Source: Sanyastnella coralliicola
GTDB taxonomy: Bacteria; Bacteroidota; Bacteroidia; Flavobacteriales_D; Sanyastnellaceae
Assembly: GCF_030845195.1 (NCBI RefSeq)
Contig: NZ_CP132543.1
Coordinates: forward strand, 1,443,501 to 1,507,500
DNA length: 64,000 nucleotides
Direction: 5' to 3'
Position numbers and translations under genes: made by a program. Below are positions 1 through 8,537 of this stretch, piece by piece (the stretch's first letter is position 1; every line of letters begins with the position of its first letter). The notes beneath the pieces are model-generated. The model saw only the letters and a program-made list of their open reading frames with translations. It made no database searches and was not told where the DNA came from.

Positions 1-76
1 CGTCGCAATTACTGAGGTGATGCAGGATACGGTCATCAATATAACCGTGGGTGTCTGAGAGCAATCCGATTTTCAT
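1..76 (-). CDS. YfcE/MJ0936-type metallophosphoesterase, 5' end only
   Basis: The first 25 codons of a gene that runs off the left edge. The minus-strand translation begins MKIGLLSDTHGYIDDRIL. The pattern xxGLLSDTHG is the first metal-binding motif (D-x-H) of the small calcineurin-like phosphoesterases of the YfcE/MJ0936 family, which hydrolyse phosphodiesters using two metal ions. The start is the ATG complementary to 74-76. It is divergent from the PorE-like gene, with 49 bp between them. The rest of the protein is outside the window, so the subfamily is uncertain. Confidence 0.75.
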   Translation of the reverse strand, partial: MKIGLLSDTHGYIDDRILHHLSNCD

Positions 77-125
77 AACAGTGCGAAGTTAGTAGTCGTG
101 GCAGGATTTTTGAATCTCCACAGGC

Positions 126-2108
126 ATGAATGATTACCTTCGGTCCATGCATTGGAGAACACACGCCCTATATTCCGCGCTAGCGATACTATTCACTTGT
201 TTCACAATCATAGTATCAGCTCAGCCTGGAAGGTATTCGATCAGCGATAAGAAATCAATCAAGATGTACGAAGAAGCCGTTTCTGCGTACGAAATGAATC
301 TTGATAGAGAAGCAGAACAGCAGATCAATAAGGCGATTGAGCGTTCTCCTGATTTTGCTGAGGCCTACCTTCTTCGCGCTCAAATCAACAGCGACAAAAA
401 AGACATGCAGGCTTCAATCAATGATCTTAGAGAAGTCACTATTCGCAAGCCAAAGATGTTCCCGCAGACTTTCTTCTTTCTCGGAGATTTGTTGATGAAG
501 GAAAGCGATTATGCTGATGCGAAGATCCAATTCGAAGCATTCCGTAAAATGGGAATTGACGATCCCATGATGAACCAGAAAGCTGATCTCATGATCGCCT
601 CGTGTGATTTTGCGGTAGAGGCTATGGCATCTCCAGTCCCATTTGATCCTGTGAATTTAGGACCAGGAGTCAATTCTGAAGCTCCAGAATACTTCCCTTG
701 TATTACAGCTGATTCACAGACATTCCTATACACAAGACTCGTAAAAGACAACCGAGTCAGAGGAGGGAAGCAAGAGGATTTCTACGTTTCACAGCGTACT
801 AATTCTGGCTGGGGACAAGGAGAACCCGTACGAGAAATTAACTCAGCCTTTAATGAAGGTGCGCCAACTTTAAGTGCTGATGGTCAGATGCTTATCTACA
901 CGGCTTGTGAAAGCTACGGAGGCGATTGGGGACCATATTACGGACTAGGAAGCTGCGATCTTTTCGTAGCCCAACGCGTTGGTGGACGATGGATGGAAGT
1001 CCAAAATATTCGTCCTATCAACAGCTATGATTGGGACTCTCAGCCATCGTTCAGTGCAGATGGACGTACCCTCTATTTCATTCGTGGAAAGCACACAGGA
1101 CAAGGCATTCGCAAGCAAGATATTTACTACGCTCAAATCCAAGACGACGGGAATTGGAGTAAGCCGAAACGTATTCCAGGTGAAGTGAATACGCCGTTTG
1201 AAGAAGAGTCAGTAATGATTCACCCAGACGGAGAGACGCTCTTCTTCAGCTCCAACGGTCACCCAGGCATGGGAGGCTTGGATATTTTCATGAGTAAGAA
1301 ACAACCAGATGGTTCCTGGGGAACTCCAGTGAATTTGGGTTACCCAATCAATACCGGAGGAGACGAAAACTCTTTGTTGGTAGATGCTGCCGGTGTTGCA
1401 GCTTACTTTGCGAGTGATCGTGAGGGTGGGTACGGAGACCTCGATCTCTACAGCTTCGAGTTGCCTGAGAATGTACGTCCGAAGGCCATTAGCTATGTAA
1501 CAGGCGAAGTATATGACCGTGTTTCACTCCGTAAACTTCAAGCGAAGGTAGAAGTGATTGACCTTGAATCTGGTCAAGTGGTTACTGAGGCGTACAGCGA
1601 TCCAGAGACAGGAAGGTTCCTAACAGTGTTGCCTCCTGGGAAAGACTACGCGTTTAATGTGGCTCGTCCTGACTACCTCTTTTTCTCTCAAAACTTCTCA
1701 CTGAAGAACGTTGAAGCTGGGGAACGCATCGATCTCGATGCTCCACTAGAGAAGATGAAGCCCGGTAGTAAAATTGTCTTGAATAACGTCTTCTTTGACA
1801 CGAATAGTGATGTGCTCAAAGAGACGTCAAAAGCAGAGCTGAACAAGCTGGCCACGATGATGGAGCAAACTCCGAGCTTGAAAATTGAGATCGGCGGACA
1901 CACGGATAACGTTGGTTCTGACCAAGATAACCAGAGTCTGTCTGAACGTCGTGCAGCGAGTGTTGTAAGCTACCTCGTTTCAAAGGGCATTGCGCAAGAT
2001 CGATTGACTTCAGCCGGTTACGGCGAAACGCAACCAGTGGCGTCCAATGAAACGGATGCTGGTCGAGCACAAAACCGTCGTACGGAAATGAAAATTCTCG
2101 GCCGCTAA
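126..2108 (+). CDS. PorE-like OmpA-family protein (TPR, PD40 propeller, CRD, OmpA)
   Basis: A 660-residue envelope protein. Visible order: an N-terminal signal segment ending near VSAQ (residues ~1-36; an ATG at 147 gives a more typical signal peptide), TPR repeats (~45-150), a PD40/WD40-like beta-propeller with repeated LSADG, FSADG and HPDGETLFFSS blades (~175-450), a carboxypeptidase-regulatory-like domain (~460-545), and a C-terminal OmpA domain (~550-660) with the peptidoglycan-binding pattern IGGHTDNVGS...LSERRA. This is the domain order of PorE, which anchors the T9SS core to peptidoglycan. No convincing lipobox is seen, unlike PorE of Porphyromonas. Many Bacteroidota carry several such paralogues, so identity with PorE itself is inference. 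Its TAA directly abuts the stop codon of the convergent receptor gene. Confidence 0.85.
   Translation: MNDYLRSMHWRTHALYSALAILFTCFTIIVSAQPGRYSISDKKSIKMYEEAVSAYEMNLDREAEQQINKAIERSPDFAEAYLLRAQINSDKKDMQASINDLREVTIRKPKMFPQTFFFLGDLLMKESDYADAKIQFEAFRKMGIDDPMMNQKADLMIASCDFAVEAMASPVPFDPVNLGPGVNSEAPEYFPCITADSQTFLYTRLVKDNRVRGGKQEDFYVSQRTNSGWGQGEPVREINSAFNEGAPTLSADGQMLIYTACESYGGDWGPYYGLGSCDLFVAQRVGGRWMEVQNIRPINSYDWDSQPSFSADGRTLYFIRGKHTGQGIRKQDIYYAQIQDDGNWSKPKRIPGEVNTPFEEESVMIHPDGETLFFSSNGHPGMGGLDIFMSKKQPDGSWGTPVNLGYPINTGGDENSLLVDAAGVAAYFASDREGGYGDLDLYSFELPENVRPKAISYVTGEVYDRVSLRKLQAKVEVIDLESGQVVTEAYSDPETGRFLTVLPPGKDYAFNVARPDYLFFSQNFSLKNVEAGERIDLDAPLEKMKPGSKIVLNNVFFDTNSDVLKETSKAELNKLATMMEQTPSLKIEIGGHTDNVGSDQDNQSLSERRAASVVSYLVSKGIAQDRLTSAGYGETQPVASNETDAGRAQNRRTEMKILGR
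173..185 (+). repeat. Dispersed 13-mer TTCCGCGCTAGCG, exact copy
   Basis: Exact copy inside the signal-peptide region of the PorE-like gene, read in frame as Ser-Ala-Leu-Ala. Confidence 0.9.
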
Positions 2109-4511
2109 TTAGAATTTTCTTCTCACTGAAATCGTACCGTAGTAGTTCGTCTCTGGACTAGGGTTGAAGAATCGACCTCCAAAGGCATTGAATGCGACAA
2201 ATGATGAGTATTCAGTGTCGAGCAAGTTCTGTACACCTCCAGAGAGTGTCGCCGACCAAGGTCCCATATCGATCAAATCGTGCATTCGCACATCCAAATG
2301 CAGGTTCACCAAGTGGTATGAAGCTAACCAAACAGTATTGGCTTCATTCGCCGGCATGCGGTCTGTCCATTGCCAGTTAATGTTCAATCGAACTCCTTGA
2401 AGCGCTTCAATCCATAAGTTTGATCCTGACATCGCTAACGCGGAACCGGGTAGGTACTTATCTTCAATTTCGAGCGCAACATGTGGACCAATTTCATCAC
2501 TGGTTTCGGTCTCAAATTGAAGGTGTTGAAGCGCGCCATTCAACGACAATCCCCAAGCATAGAGACCTTTCTTTCCAACGTAGAAGTTGAAATTCAGTCG
2601 ACCTTCAAGGCCACGAAGAAGCTGGTCGTTCCCATTCACAAAGAAAGTGCCGGTGCTGTCTTCAAACTCACGAATTCCATTTTGAAGTTGCGTTTGATAT
2701 GCTCCTAAATCATAGCTCATCCAGTTCTTAACGGAGCCGCGTAGACCAAGGTCAACATTCAACGCTTCTTCTGCCTCTAAGCTTTCAGAGATCACTCCGG
2801 TACCTGGATCCAACAATTCAAAGAGGCTAGGAGGGCTGACCCCAGCACTTACCCCAGCGTAGATAGACTGATTCTTCAGGTATTCCACGCTTACGCGGAA
2901 GAAGGGAAGGAATCCGTCAAAGTTACGGTCGGTCAATTGCCGAGTCACACTATCTTGAGCAGACTGAATGACGTTTGTGGTGTTGATTGTTCGAAGTGAG
3001 TATGTAGCTCCTGTTTGGATGAGAAGCTTCCTGTACTCAGCAAATAGCGTGAGACCTCCAGTGAATTCTTGCGACAGCGTTTCGTTCTCATATCTCAATT
3101 CACCGGCCTTACCACCGTCGTTATCAAACTCATCTAGCTGATTGTCTTCACGGGTAAATTCCGTAAATAGTCTTGCTTTTAGCTTGAATGGTTTGTTGTC
3201 GATATTGTCGATGAAACGATACTTAAACACGTTTCTGATGCCACCTCCTTGCGCTTTTTCGTCCTTGTAGCCATTGAAGAAGTTTGATGTGCCGTAAGGG
3301 TTGATCTTTGAAGTGTTGTTGATGAAGGCACTGGTGGTGTTAGTGAACCTTCTTTTAGTCCAGCGTTGTGATACTCCAATCCGTTGACGTGTACGATTCA
3401 CATGTGTGTTGTTCTCCACTGCATACGGTCGTGCTTGCCTCGGGTCTTCAGTTGCTTGCTCTTCATTAATCCCTCCTGGGAGCCCCCATTTGCCTTGATA
3501 TTGAACAGCCCATAATTTGTAGTCGAGTGTGTTATTCAATTTGTACGCAAGCTGCACGTCGAATTGCTGACGTTTATTTGCCTCTTGTTCTCGATAACCT
3601 TCTGTTTCTTGGAAGGAATGACTCAGTCGCAAGGCGATATCATCACCTGCAATGTTCAACTCAGAAGCACTTCTAACGTAATTGAAGCTACCTACCGACA
3701 ATGAGGTTCTCAGGAAGTTCCCTCGGTTGAGAATGTCTGGAGACTTAGCGATGAGTACTCCACCAGTTCCAGCGCCATAGACGCTGGCAGCGCTACCTTT
3801 CACAACCACGATTTCACCGATGTTTTGAGGGTCTAGAAGTTCAAGTGATGATTGTCCGTCTGGACTTGTCAATGTGAAATCATCATAGAAGATTTTTACG
3901 TTACGCACCGCAAAAGGAGAGCGTAACATCGAACCACGGATGTTGAGTCGACGACTTCCTCCATTTCCTCTTGATTCAAAGCGAACTCCTGGCACGTCAT
4001 TTAATGCAATCTGAAGAGAGCTCTGATCGCTAGCCGCGAGTTGTTGTGGACGCACCCGTACCGTTGACATGGGGTGGTTGATGGATTCATCTTCGTATGA
4101 GATGACTGCCGCTTCAGGAATACTAACGAGCTGTTGGAATCGTGCGGTGAGCTCAAAAGTCTGAGCATTGAGGTCTTCTGCTTTAAGGTCAATGGTCATT
4201 GGAACACGTTCCCCATAAGCTCCTCCGACAAAGTCTAGTGTGTCAGTGTAGAAAGCAGTGTTGCTATTTAAGCCACCGAGATAAAGGGTGCTGAAAGAGC
4301 TAGATTGACTCCCTTCCGCAAGTACATCAACGTAGAATTCACCTAGTGCATTGGTGTACACAGTGTCTCCAGCAACTTCGAAAACAACGGCTATGCCATT
4401 GATGGGTTCACCGCTATCAACATCGATCACTTTGCCAAGAAAGCCCTGCTGAGAATAAGCAAGCCCTCCAATGAGGAGGGCTGCTAGTAAGAGGAAAGTA
4501 TTTTTAACCAT
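2109..4511 (-). CDS. TonB-dependent receptor, FecA-like
   Basis: An 800-residue outer-membrane receptor for an iron chelate or similar ligand, powered by TonB. The signal peptide is MVKNTFLLLAALLIGGLAYS. A carboxypeptidase-regulatory-like domain follows (residues ~22-85), then a plug domain (~140-260, with RLNIRGSMLR and VVVKGSAASVYGAGTGGVLI), and a long beta-barrel ending in a C-terminal aromatic strand, ISVRRKF. The barrel resembles FecA-type receptors (SPPSLFELLDPGTG, LRGLEGRLNFN), but the ligand cannot be read from sequence. It lies 3 bp downstream of the sugar dehydrogenase gene on the same strand, so the two are probably co-transcribed. Its stop codon abuts that of the convergent PorE-like gene with no spacer. 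Confidence 0.88.
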   Translation of the reverse strand: MVKNTFLLLAALLIGGLAYSQQGFLGKVIDVDSGEPINGIAVVFEVAGDTVYTNALGEFYVDVLAEGSQSSSFSTLYLGGLNSNTAFYTDTLDFVGGAYGERVPMTIDLKAEDLNAQTFELTARFQQLVSIPEAAVISYEDESINHPMSTVRVRPQQLAASDQSSLQIALNDVPGVRFESRGNGGSRRLNIRGSMLRSPFAVRNVKIFYDDFTLTSPDGQSSLELLDPQNIGEIVVVKGSAASVYGAGTGGVLIAKSPDILNRGNFLRTSLSVGSFNYVRSASELNIAGDDIALRLSHSFQETEGYREQEANKRQQFDVQLAYKLNNTLDYKLWAVQYQGKWGLPGGINEEQATEDPRQARPYAVENNTHVNRTRQRIGVSQRWTKRRFTNTTSAFINNTSKINPYGTSNFFNGYKDEKAQGGGIRNVFKYRFIDNIDNKPFKLKARLFTEFTREDNQLDEFDNDGGKAGELRYENETLSQEFTGGLTLFAEYRKLLIQTGATYSLRTINTTNVIQSAQDSVTRQLTDRNFDGFLPFFRVSVEYLKNQSIYAGVSAGVSPPSLFELLDPGTGVISESLEAEEALNVDLGLRGSVKNWMSYDLGAYQTQLQNGIREFEDSTGTFFVNGNDQLLRGLEGRLNFNFYVGKKGLYAWGLSLNGALQHLQFETETSDEIGPHVALEIEDKYLPGSALAMSGSNLWIEALQGVRLNINWQWTDRMPANEANTVWLASYHLVNLHLDVRMHDLIDMGPWSATLSGGVQNLLDTEYSSFVAFNAFGGRFFNPSPETNYYGTISVRRKF
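2433..2445 (-). repeat. Dispersed 13-mer, one mismatch
   Basis: Minus-strand TTCCGCGTTAGCG in the receptor gene, encoding Ser-Ala-Leu-Ala in the barrel. Confidence 0.7.
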
Positions 4512-4514
4512 CGA

Positions 4515-5915
4515 TTATTTAACGATGAAAGTCTTCGTTATTGTTCCCGAACCAGAAGTGGCTGAGATGTAGTATTTACCTGCTGGAAGATCTGTTACTG
4601 GAAGAACCACTCGGTTCTCTGCAATAACGAAACGCTCGATAATTTGACCTGTAAAGCTGATTAGGTGGAAGCTTGCTCCCAAGAAATCATCTGTAAACTC
4701 AATGTTCAAGTTGTCTTGAACTGGGTTAGGGTAGAGCTTTACGTTTTGTCCAAGAACTGGTTGTTCTTCAACACTCAAGTAATCTTCATTGACGAACTCT
4801 TTGATGATGTTCGGTCCTTGACCAGGATAGCTAGGTCCGTTCAATGCTACATATACAGCACCTGTATAAGGGTTTACACATACATCACGAACACGTTGGT
4901 TGAATTCACTGAAGAACTGATCTTCGCTTTCAATCGCTGTACCGTCATCACTCATGTGCAATACTGAAAGTCGCTCGTAGTTCGCTCCTAATCCACCAAG
5001 CACCGCCATCAGTACACTGTTCTGCCATTCTGGAATAGCAGGGTGATTGTAATACTCAATTCCATTTACAGCGATACAAGGTGACCATACTTGAAGTGGC
5101 TCGCGGACATCTAGATCTGCACAAGGACCAGCTTCACCAGCTTGGTCACAGAATCCTTCAACGTCAGGCCATCCGTAGTTACGTCCTGGTTCGATGATGT
5201 TAAACTCATCATTTGTTGATTGTCCATGCTCTGAAGAATAGATCAATCCATTTGGACCGAGACACAATCCTTGAGAGTTACGGTGTCCCATGCTGTATAC
5301 CAATGATGTAGGGTCAGGGTTGTCAGCAGGAATAGTACCGTCGAGGTTCATGCGGAGCACCTTTCCGGCAATGTCGTTTTCATCCTGAGAACTCGCACCA
5401 CCGTCTCCGGTATCACCAGTCGTCATCATGAGCGTGTTATCTGGAAGAATAAGGATTCGGGAACCATTGTGAATACCACCACCAGGAATATTATCTAGAA
5501 TTACTTCTTCGTTCACCAATTCTGAACCATTCCACTCGAAAGAGCTCAATTGCTCAGAGACATTCCAACCACCACCAGTGTTGTAGACGATGAACATTTT
5601 TGGTTCATTCGCCCAATCAGGGTGAGCTGCCATACCAAGCATTCCTGGTTCTCCAGAACCGTTGTTTGGAATGAGGTTGGTCAAGTCAAGTACTGTGGTG
5701 TAATTCCCTGTTGCTGGATCGATGCGAAGTACACGTCCGCGGCGTTCTGTTGCCCAGATGTAATCGTCAGGACCCCAGAGGATCTCCCAAGGAACTTGAA
5801 CCCCGGTAACCAGGTCGTATTCTGTGAGGGTTGTACTTCCAACTTCCCAAGTGTCTTGAGAATAAGAAGAAACGCTGACAAAAGCCGCCAGCACAGTGAG
5901 TAAGAACTTATTCAT
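4515..5915 (-). CDS. Secreted PQQ-type sugar dehydrogenase with T9SS sorting domain
   Basis: A 466-residue secreted beta-propeller of the glucose/sorbosone dehydrogenase family (soluble GDH-like, PQQ-dependent in characterised members). A signal peptide (MNKFLLTVLAAFVSVSSYS) is followed by propeller blades. Family hallmarks include VPWEILWGPDDYIWATERRG, GEPGMLGMAAHPDW, GGGIHNGSRI and MGHRNSQGLCLGPNG, and GRNYGWPDVEG is also typical. Residues ~390-466 form a type A T9SS C-terminal domain (LYPNPVQDNLNIEF ... TKTFIVK), so export across the outer membrane and surface attachment or release are expected. No PQQ synthesis genes are visible here, so the cofactor would come from elsewhere or from the environment. 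It is followed after 3 bp by the TonB-dependent receptor. Confidence 0.85.
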   Translation of the reverse strand: MNKFLLTVLAAFVSVSSYSQDTWEVGSTTLTEYDLVTGVQVPWEILWGPDDYIWATERRGRVLRIDPATGNYTTVLDLTNLIPNNGSGEPGMLGMAAHPDWANEPKMFIVYNTGGGWNVSEQLSSFEWNGSELVNEEVILDNIPGGGIHNGSRILILPDNTLMMTTGDTGDGGASSQDENDIAGKVLRMNLDGTIPADNPDPTSLVYSMGHRNSQGLCLGPNGLIYSSEHGQSTNDEFNIIEPGRNYGWPDVEGFCDQAGEAGPCADLDVREPLQVWSPCIAVNGIEYYNHPAIPEWQNSVLMAVLGGLGANYERLSVLHMSDDGTAIESEDQFFSEFNQRVRDVCVNPYTGAVYVALNGPSYPGQGPNIIKEFVNEDYLSVEEQPVLGQNVKLYPNPVQDNLNIEFTDDFLGASFHLISFTGQIIERFVIAENRVVLPVTDLPAGKYYISATSGSGTITKTFIVK

Positions 5916-5948
5916 GGTTTCAAAATTGCTCGACTAATGTACGAACGA

Positions 5949-5961
5949 TTCCGCGCTAGCG
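5949..5961 (+). repeat. Dispersed 13-mer, exact intergenic copy
   Basis: The only exact copy outside a coding region. It lies in the 78-bp gap between the TauE/SafE-like gene and the start of the sugar dehydrogenase gene, and is followed by AAA. Confidence 0.9.
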
Positions 5962-5993
5962 AAAGCACCGAATAAGTTCAAGTTGGAAAGCTT

Positions 5994-6686
5994 CTAATGG
6001 CAACCACCTACGTTCCCGGTCATAAGATCTAAACCAGGTGAGAGGTAGGGGATATCAAGGTCCATTCCGCGTACGAGAAGCAAGATGCCGAGAGAGGCCA
6101 TTAACCAAGGTGCTATGCGGTTCAAGCTTTTCTGAGCGAAGCCAACGCGATCTTTGATCAGATGAAGCAAGAGCAAGCTCACTGCCGTGCCTGTTCCAAA
6201 TAACATCATGAAGAGCGCACCACCAGCAAAGGAACCCGTGGTTAAAGCTCCAGCAAGTGCGACGAAGATGGCTCCACATGGTAACAAGGCATTGACAGCA
6301 CCCAGGAACACCCATGAGAATACATCTTCACGCTGTAGTTGTTTGAAAAGGGAAGAGCGAGTGTGTCCCAGCCATTTGGCCAACGGCCCTGTGAACTTCA
6401 TTTTGTGGACCAGCGCAGGAACGAGGGCAAAGACTATCATGGCTATGCCTCCAAAGATGGCTACAGAACGTTGCCAAGTGAAGAGCTCAATCCCGTTAGC
6501 GATCAGCCCAGCAATGCTTCCTAAGACGCCATAGACTACAATCCGACCCAAGTGATAGTTGAATCTGTTAAACCATCTGCGTGAAGCTGATTTGTTTCCA
6601 CCGGGAAGTGCGAGAACCAAAGGGCCACACATGCCAAGACAATGGAGTGAACTGGCTAAGCCTAATATGAGTCCTGCCCACAGCAT
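5994..6686 (-). CDS. TauE/SafE (DsbD_2/UreH-like) membrane protein of the cbb3 locus
   Basis: A 230-residue polytopic membrane protein with about six hydrophobic segments. The N-terminus MLWAGLILGLASSLHCLGMCGP carries the HCxGMCG motif typical of the sulfite-exporter-TauE/SafE-like proteins (UreH/DsbD_2 superfamily) found beside cbb3 oxidase genes in Bacteroidota. A role in copper supply or oxidase maturation is inferred from context; the substrate is unknown. The start chosen is the ATG complementary to 6684-6686, which overlaps the last base of the ccoH stop (TAATG) and so suggests translational coupling. An upstream in-frame start would put 18 extra residues inside ccoH. The C-terminus ends with a His-containing GGCH tail. 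It is the last gene of the leftward oxidase operon. Confidence 0.8.
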   Translation of the reverse strand: MLWAGLILGLASSLHCLGMCGPLVLALPGGNKSASRRWFNRFNYHLGRIVVYGVLGSIAGLIANGIELFTWQRSVAIFGGIAMIVFALVPALVHKMKFTGPLAKWLGHTRSSLFKQLQREDVFSWVFLGAVNALLPCGAIFVALAGALTTGSFAGGALFMMLFGTGTAVSLLLLHLIKDRVGFAQKSLNRIAPWLMASLGILLLVRGMDLDIPYLSPGLDLMTGNVGGCH

Positions 6687-7123
6687 TATTTCAGTTCGAT
6701 CTCTTGTTCGAAATAATAATTCGTCCCGTTCATTTCCCAATGTACTTGAACCTCATACCATCCTGGGTTAAGTCCAGTTGTTGGTAGTCCGAAGGTGCCG
6801 GCTACTTCGTTGGTCCATTCGGCCTCGCGGTCACCAAGCTTTGAAGCTGGACTGTACAACTTGATCTTCCCTGAGGTCAATGTGTTGTCATCGTTCAATA
6901 CAACAGCAACTTGCTGATGGTCGATGATGACTTCTGGTTCGATTCCCGCGTTAGCGAGATTCTGCATACGATCTAATTGCTCTTGATAAGCGAGTTCTTG
7001 CTCGTAGTAGTTCTCAGCTACCAAGTCAAAATCGACACTAAATGCCTGAATGGTGAGGTAGCTCATGAAAATGATGAAACCTATAATGAATAGTGTGATT
7101 CCGTGTCCCCAAGTGAATTTCAT
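6686..7123 (-). CDS. ccoH: FixH/CcoH family cbb3 assembly protein
   Basis: A 145-residue protein with one N-terminal membrane anchor (residues ~7-29) and a periplasmic beta-rich domain. It fits the FixH/CcoH family, which is needed for stable assembly of cbb3 oxidase. The anchor is followed by VAENYYEQELAYQEQLDRMQNL, a typical FixH linker, and the end has LNPGWYEVQVHWEMNG. It lies between ccoG (3 bp upstream) and the TauE/SafE-like gene (1-nt overlap), the usual gene order. Confidence 0.85.
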   Translation of the reverse strand: MKFTWGHGITLFIIGFIIFMSYLTIQAFSVDFDLVAENYYEQELAYQEQLDRMQNLANAGIEPEVIIDHQQVAVVLNDDNTLTSGKIKLYSPASKLGDREAEWTNEVAGTFGLPTTGLNPGWYEVQVHWEMNGTNYYFEQEIELK

Positions 7124-7126
7124 AAT

Positions 7127-8530
7127 CTACTGTTTAAATGGTCCGATGAAGTTTGTTTTGACGGTTTCGATGAGTCGTTCACCGTCATAAATACCCACTT
7201 CGACCTTGTTCTTCGTTCCGTCCAAATTGTCACCGTGAATGCGGATGAAGAAGACACCTTCTGCCATGCCTTGTTGTTCGACGAGTGGATTGGCTCCTAC
7301 CATTTCAATGGTTGCGGTAGGGGTGTGTGATTTAAAAGTGACCGGCATGTCAAAATTGGTCTTATTGACAATGGTGAAGTTGTAAAGGTTGGTGAAGTAG
7401 CCGTTGTCTTCTTTTTCGTAAAGCATTCCAGGAGTGCGCAATACGCTTGTCTCCACTTCTGAGCGTAAGATCAATAGACCTGTCATGACCACTATAAGAA
7501 TCCCCAGCACTACGGTGTATGCCTTCGCTCTTTTTGTGAGAGAGAAGGTCTTGTTCTCAGTGATTTGGTTTTCGCTAGCGTAGCGGATAAGACCACGATC
7601 AAGTCCGATCTTATCCATAATGTGATCACAGGCATCGATACAAGCCGTACAGTTAATGCACTCCAATTGAGTTCCGTTACGAATGTCAATACCGGTAGGA
7701 CAAACAGCTACACAAGCGTTGCAATCGATGCAATCACCTTTGCCAGCAGCCGAACGATCTTCGTTTTTACGGAATTTCGAACGGTTCTCACCTCGTACAT
7801 GATCGTAAGCGATGACCACAGAGTCTCGATCTAAGAGCACTCCTTGAAGGCGACCGTAAGGACAAATGGTTGTGCACACCTGTTCGCGAAGGCGCATGAA
7901 TACTCCGAAGAAGATACCTGTGAAAATGAGAAGTCCTGAGAGTCCAGCAACGTGTTGTGAAGGATCGTCGGTAATGATTTCAATCAACTTCTCTGAGCCA
8001 ATGAAGTACGCTAGAAAGGTGTTAGCGATCAGGAAGCTAATAGCGAAGAATATGACGTTCTTCAGCACCTTCTTCCTGATCTTTTCCTTCGTCCATGGTC
8101 CTTTGTTGAGCTTTTTCTGGTGACTGGCATCTCCTTCAATCCAATATTCAATCCGACGGAAAACCATCTCCATGAATATGGTTTGTGGGCACACCCAACC
8201 GCAGAAGATCCTTCCATATACAACCGTGAACACGATGATGAAAACCACCAAGGTGATCATGGCTAATAGGAAAAGATGTGTGTCCTGGGGCCAAAATACT
8301 TGCCCCAGGATCACAAATTTTCGATTCATGACGTCGAGTAGAAGCAGGGGATTGCCTCCGATTCGAATGAATGGCGCAGCAAAGAGGAGGGCTAACAAAC
8401 CGTAGCTCACCCATTTGCGGGCATCAAAGAATCGTCCGCCAGGTTTCTTTGGGTATAACCATACCCGCTTACCCTGTTCGTCGACAGTTGAGATGGCGTC
8501 TCGGAAGCTATTCTCCGGATTCTCCGTCAT
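7127..8530 (-). CDS. ccoG: Cytochrome c oxidase accessory protein CcoG (RdxA/FixG)
   Basis: A 467-residue membrane ferredoxin-like protein of the CcoG/FixG/RdxA family, which reduces copper for the cbb3 oxidase in characterised bacteria. The sequence shows several membrane helices, the GRIFCGWVCPQTIFMEMVFR motif (~105-125), a second Cys motif CTTICPYGRLQG, and two 4Fe-4S clusters CIDCNACVAVCP and CINCTACIDACD (~265-310). A final helix is followed by a periplasmic Ig-like domain (~375-467). Length and motifs are complete. It sits 7 bp downstream of ccoP. Confidence 0.93.
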   Translation of the reverse strand: MTENPENSFRDAISTVDEQGKRVWLYPKKPGGRFFDARKWVSYGLLALLFAAPFIRIGGNPLLLLDVMNRKFVILGQVFWPQDTHLFLLAMITLVVFIIVFTVVYGRIFCGWVCPQTIFMEMVFRRIEYWIEGDASHQKKLNKGPWTKEKIRKKVLKNVIFFAISFLIANTFLAYFIGSEKLIEIITDDPSQHVAGLSGLLIFTGIFFGVFMRLREQVCTTICPYGRLQGVLLDRDSVVIAYDHVRGENRSKFRKNEDRSAAGKGDCIDCNACVAVCPTGIDIRNGTQLECINCTACIDACDHIMDKIGLDRGLIRYASENQITENKTFSLTKRAKAYTVVLGILIVVMTGLLILRSEVETSVLRTPGMLYEKEDNGYFTNLYNFTIVNKTNFDMPVTFKSHTPTATIEMVGANPLVEQQGMAEGVFFIRIHGDNLDGTKNKVEVGIYDGERLIETVKTNFIGPFKQ

Positions 8531-8537
8531 GGTTTTC

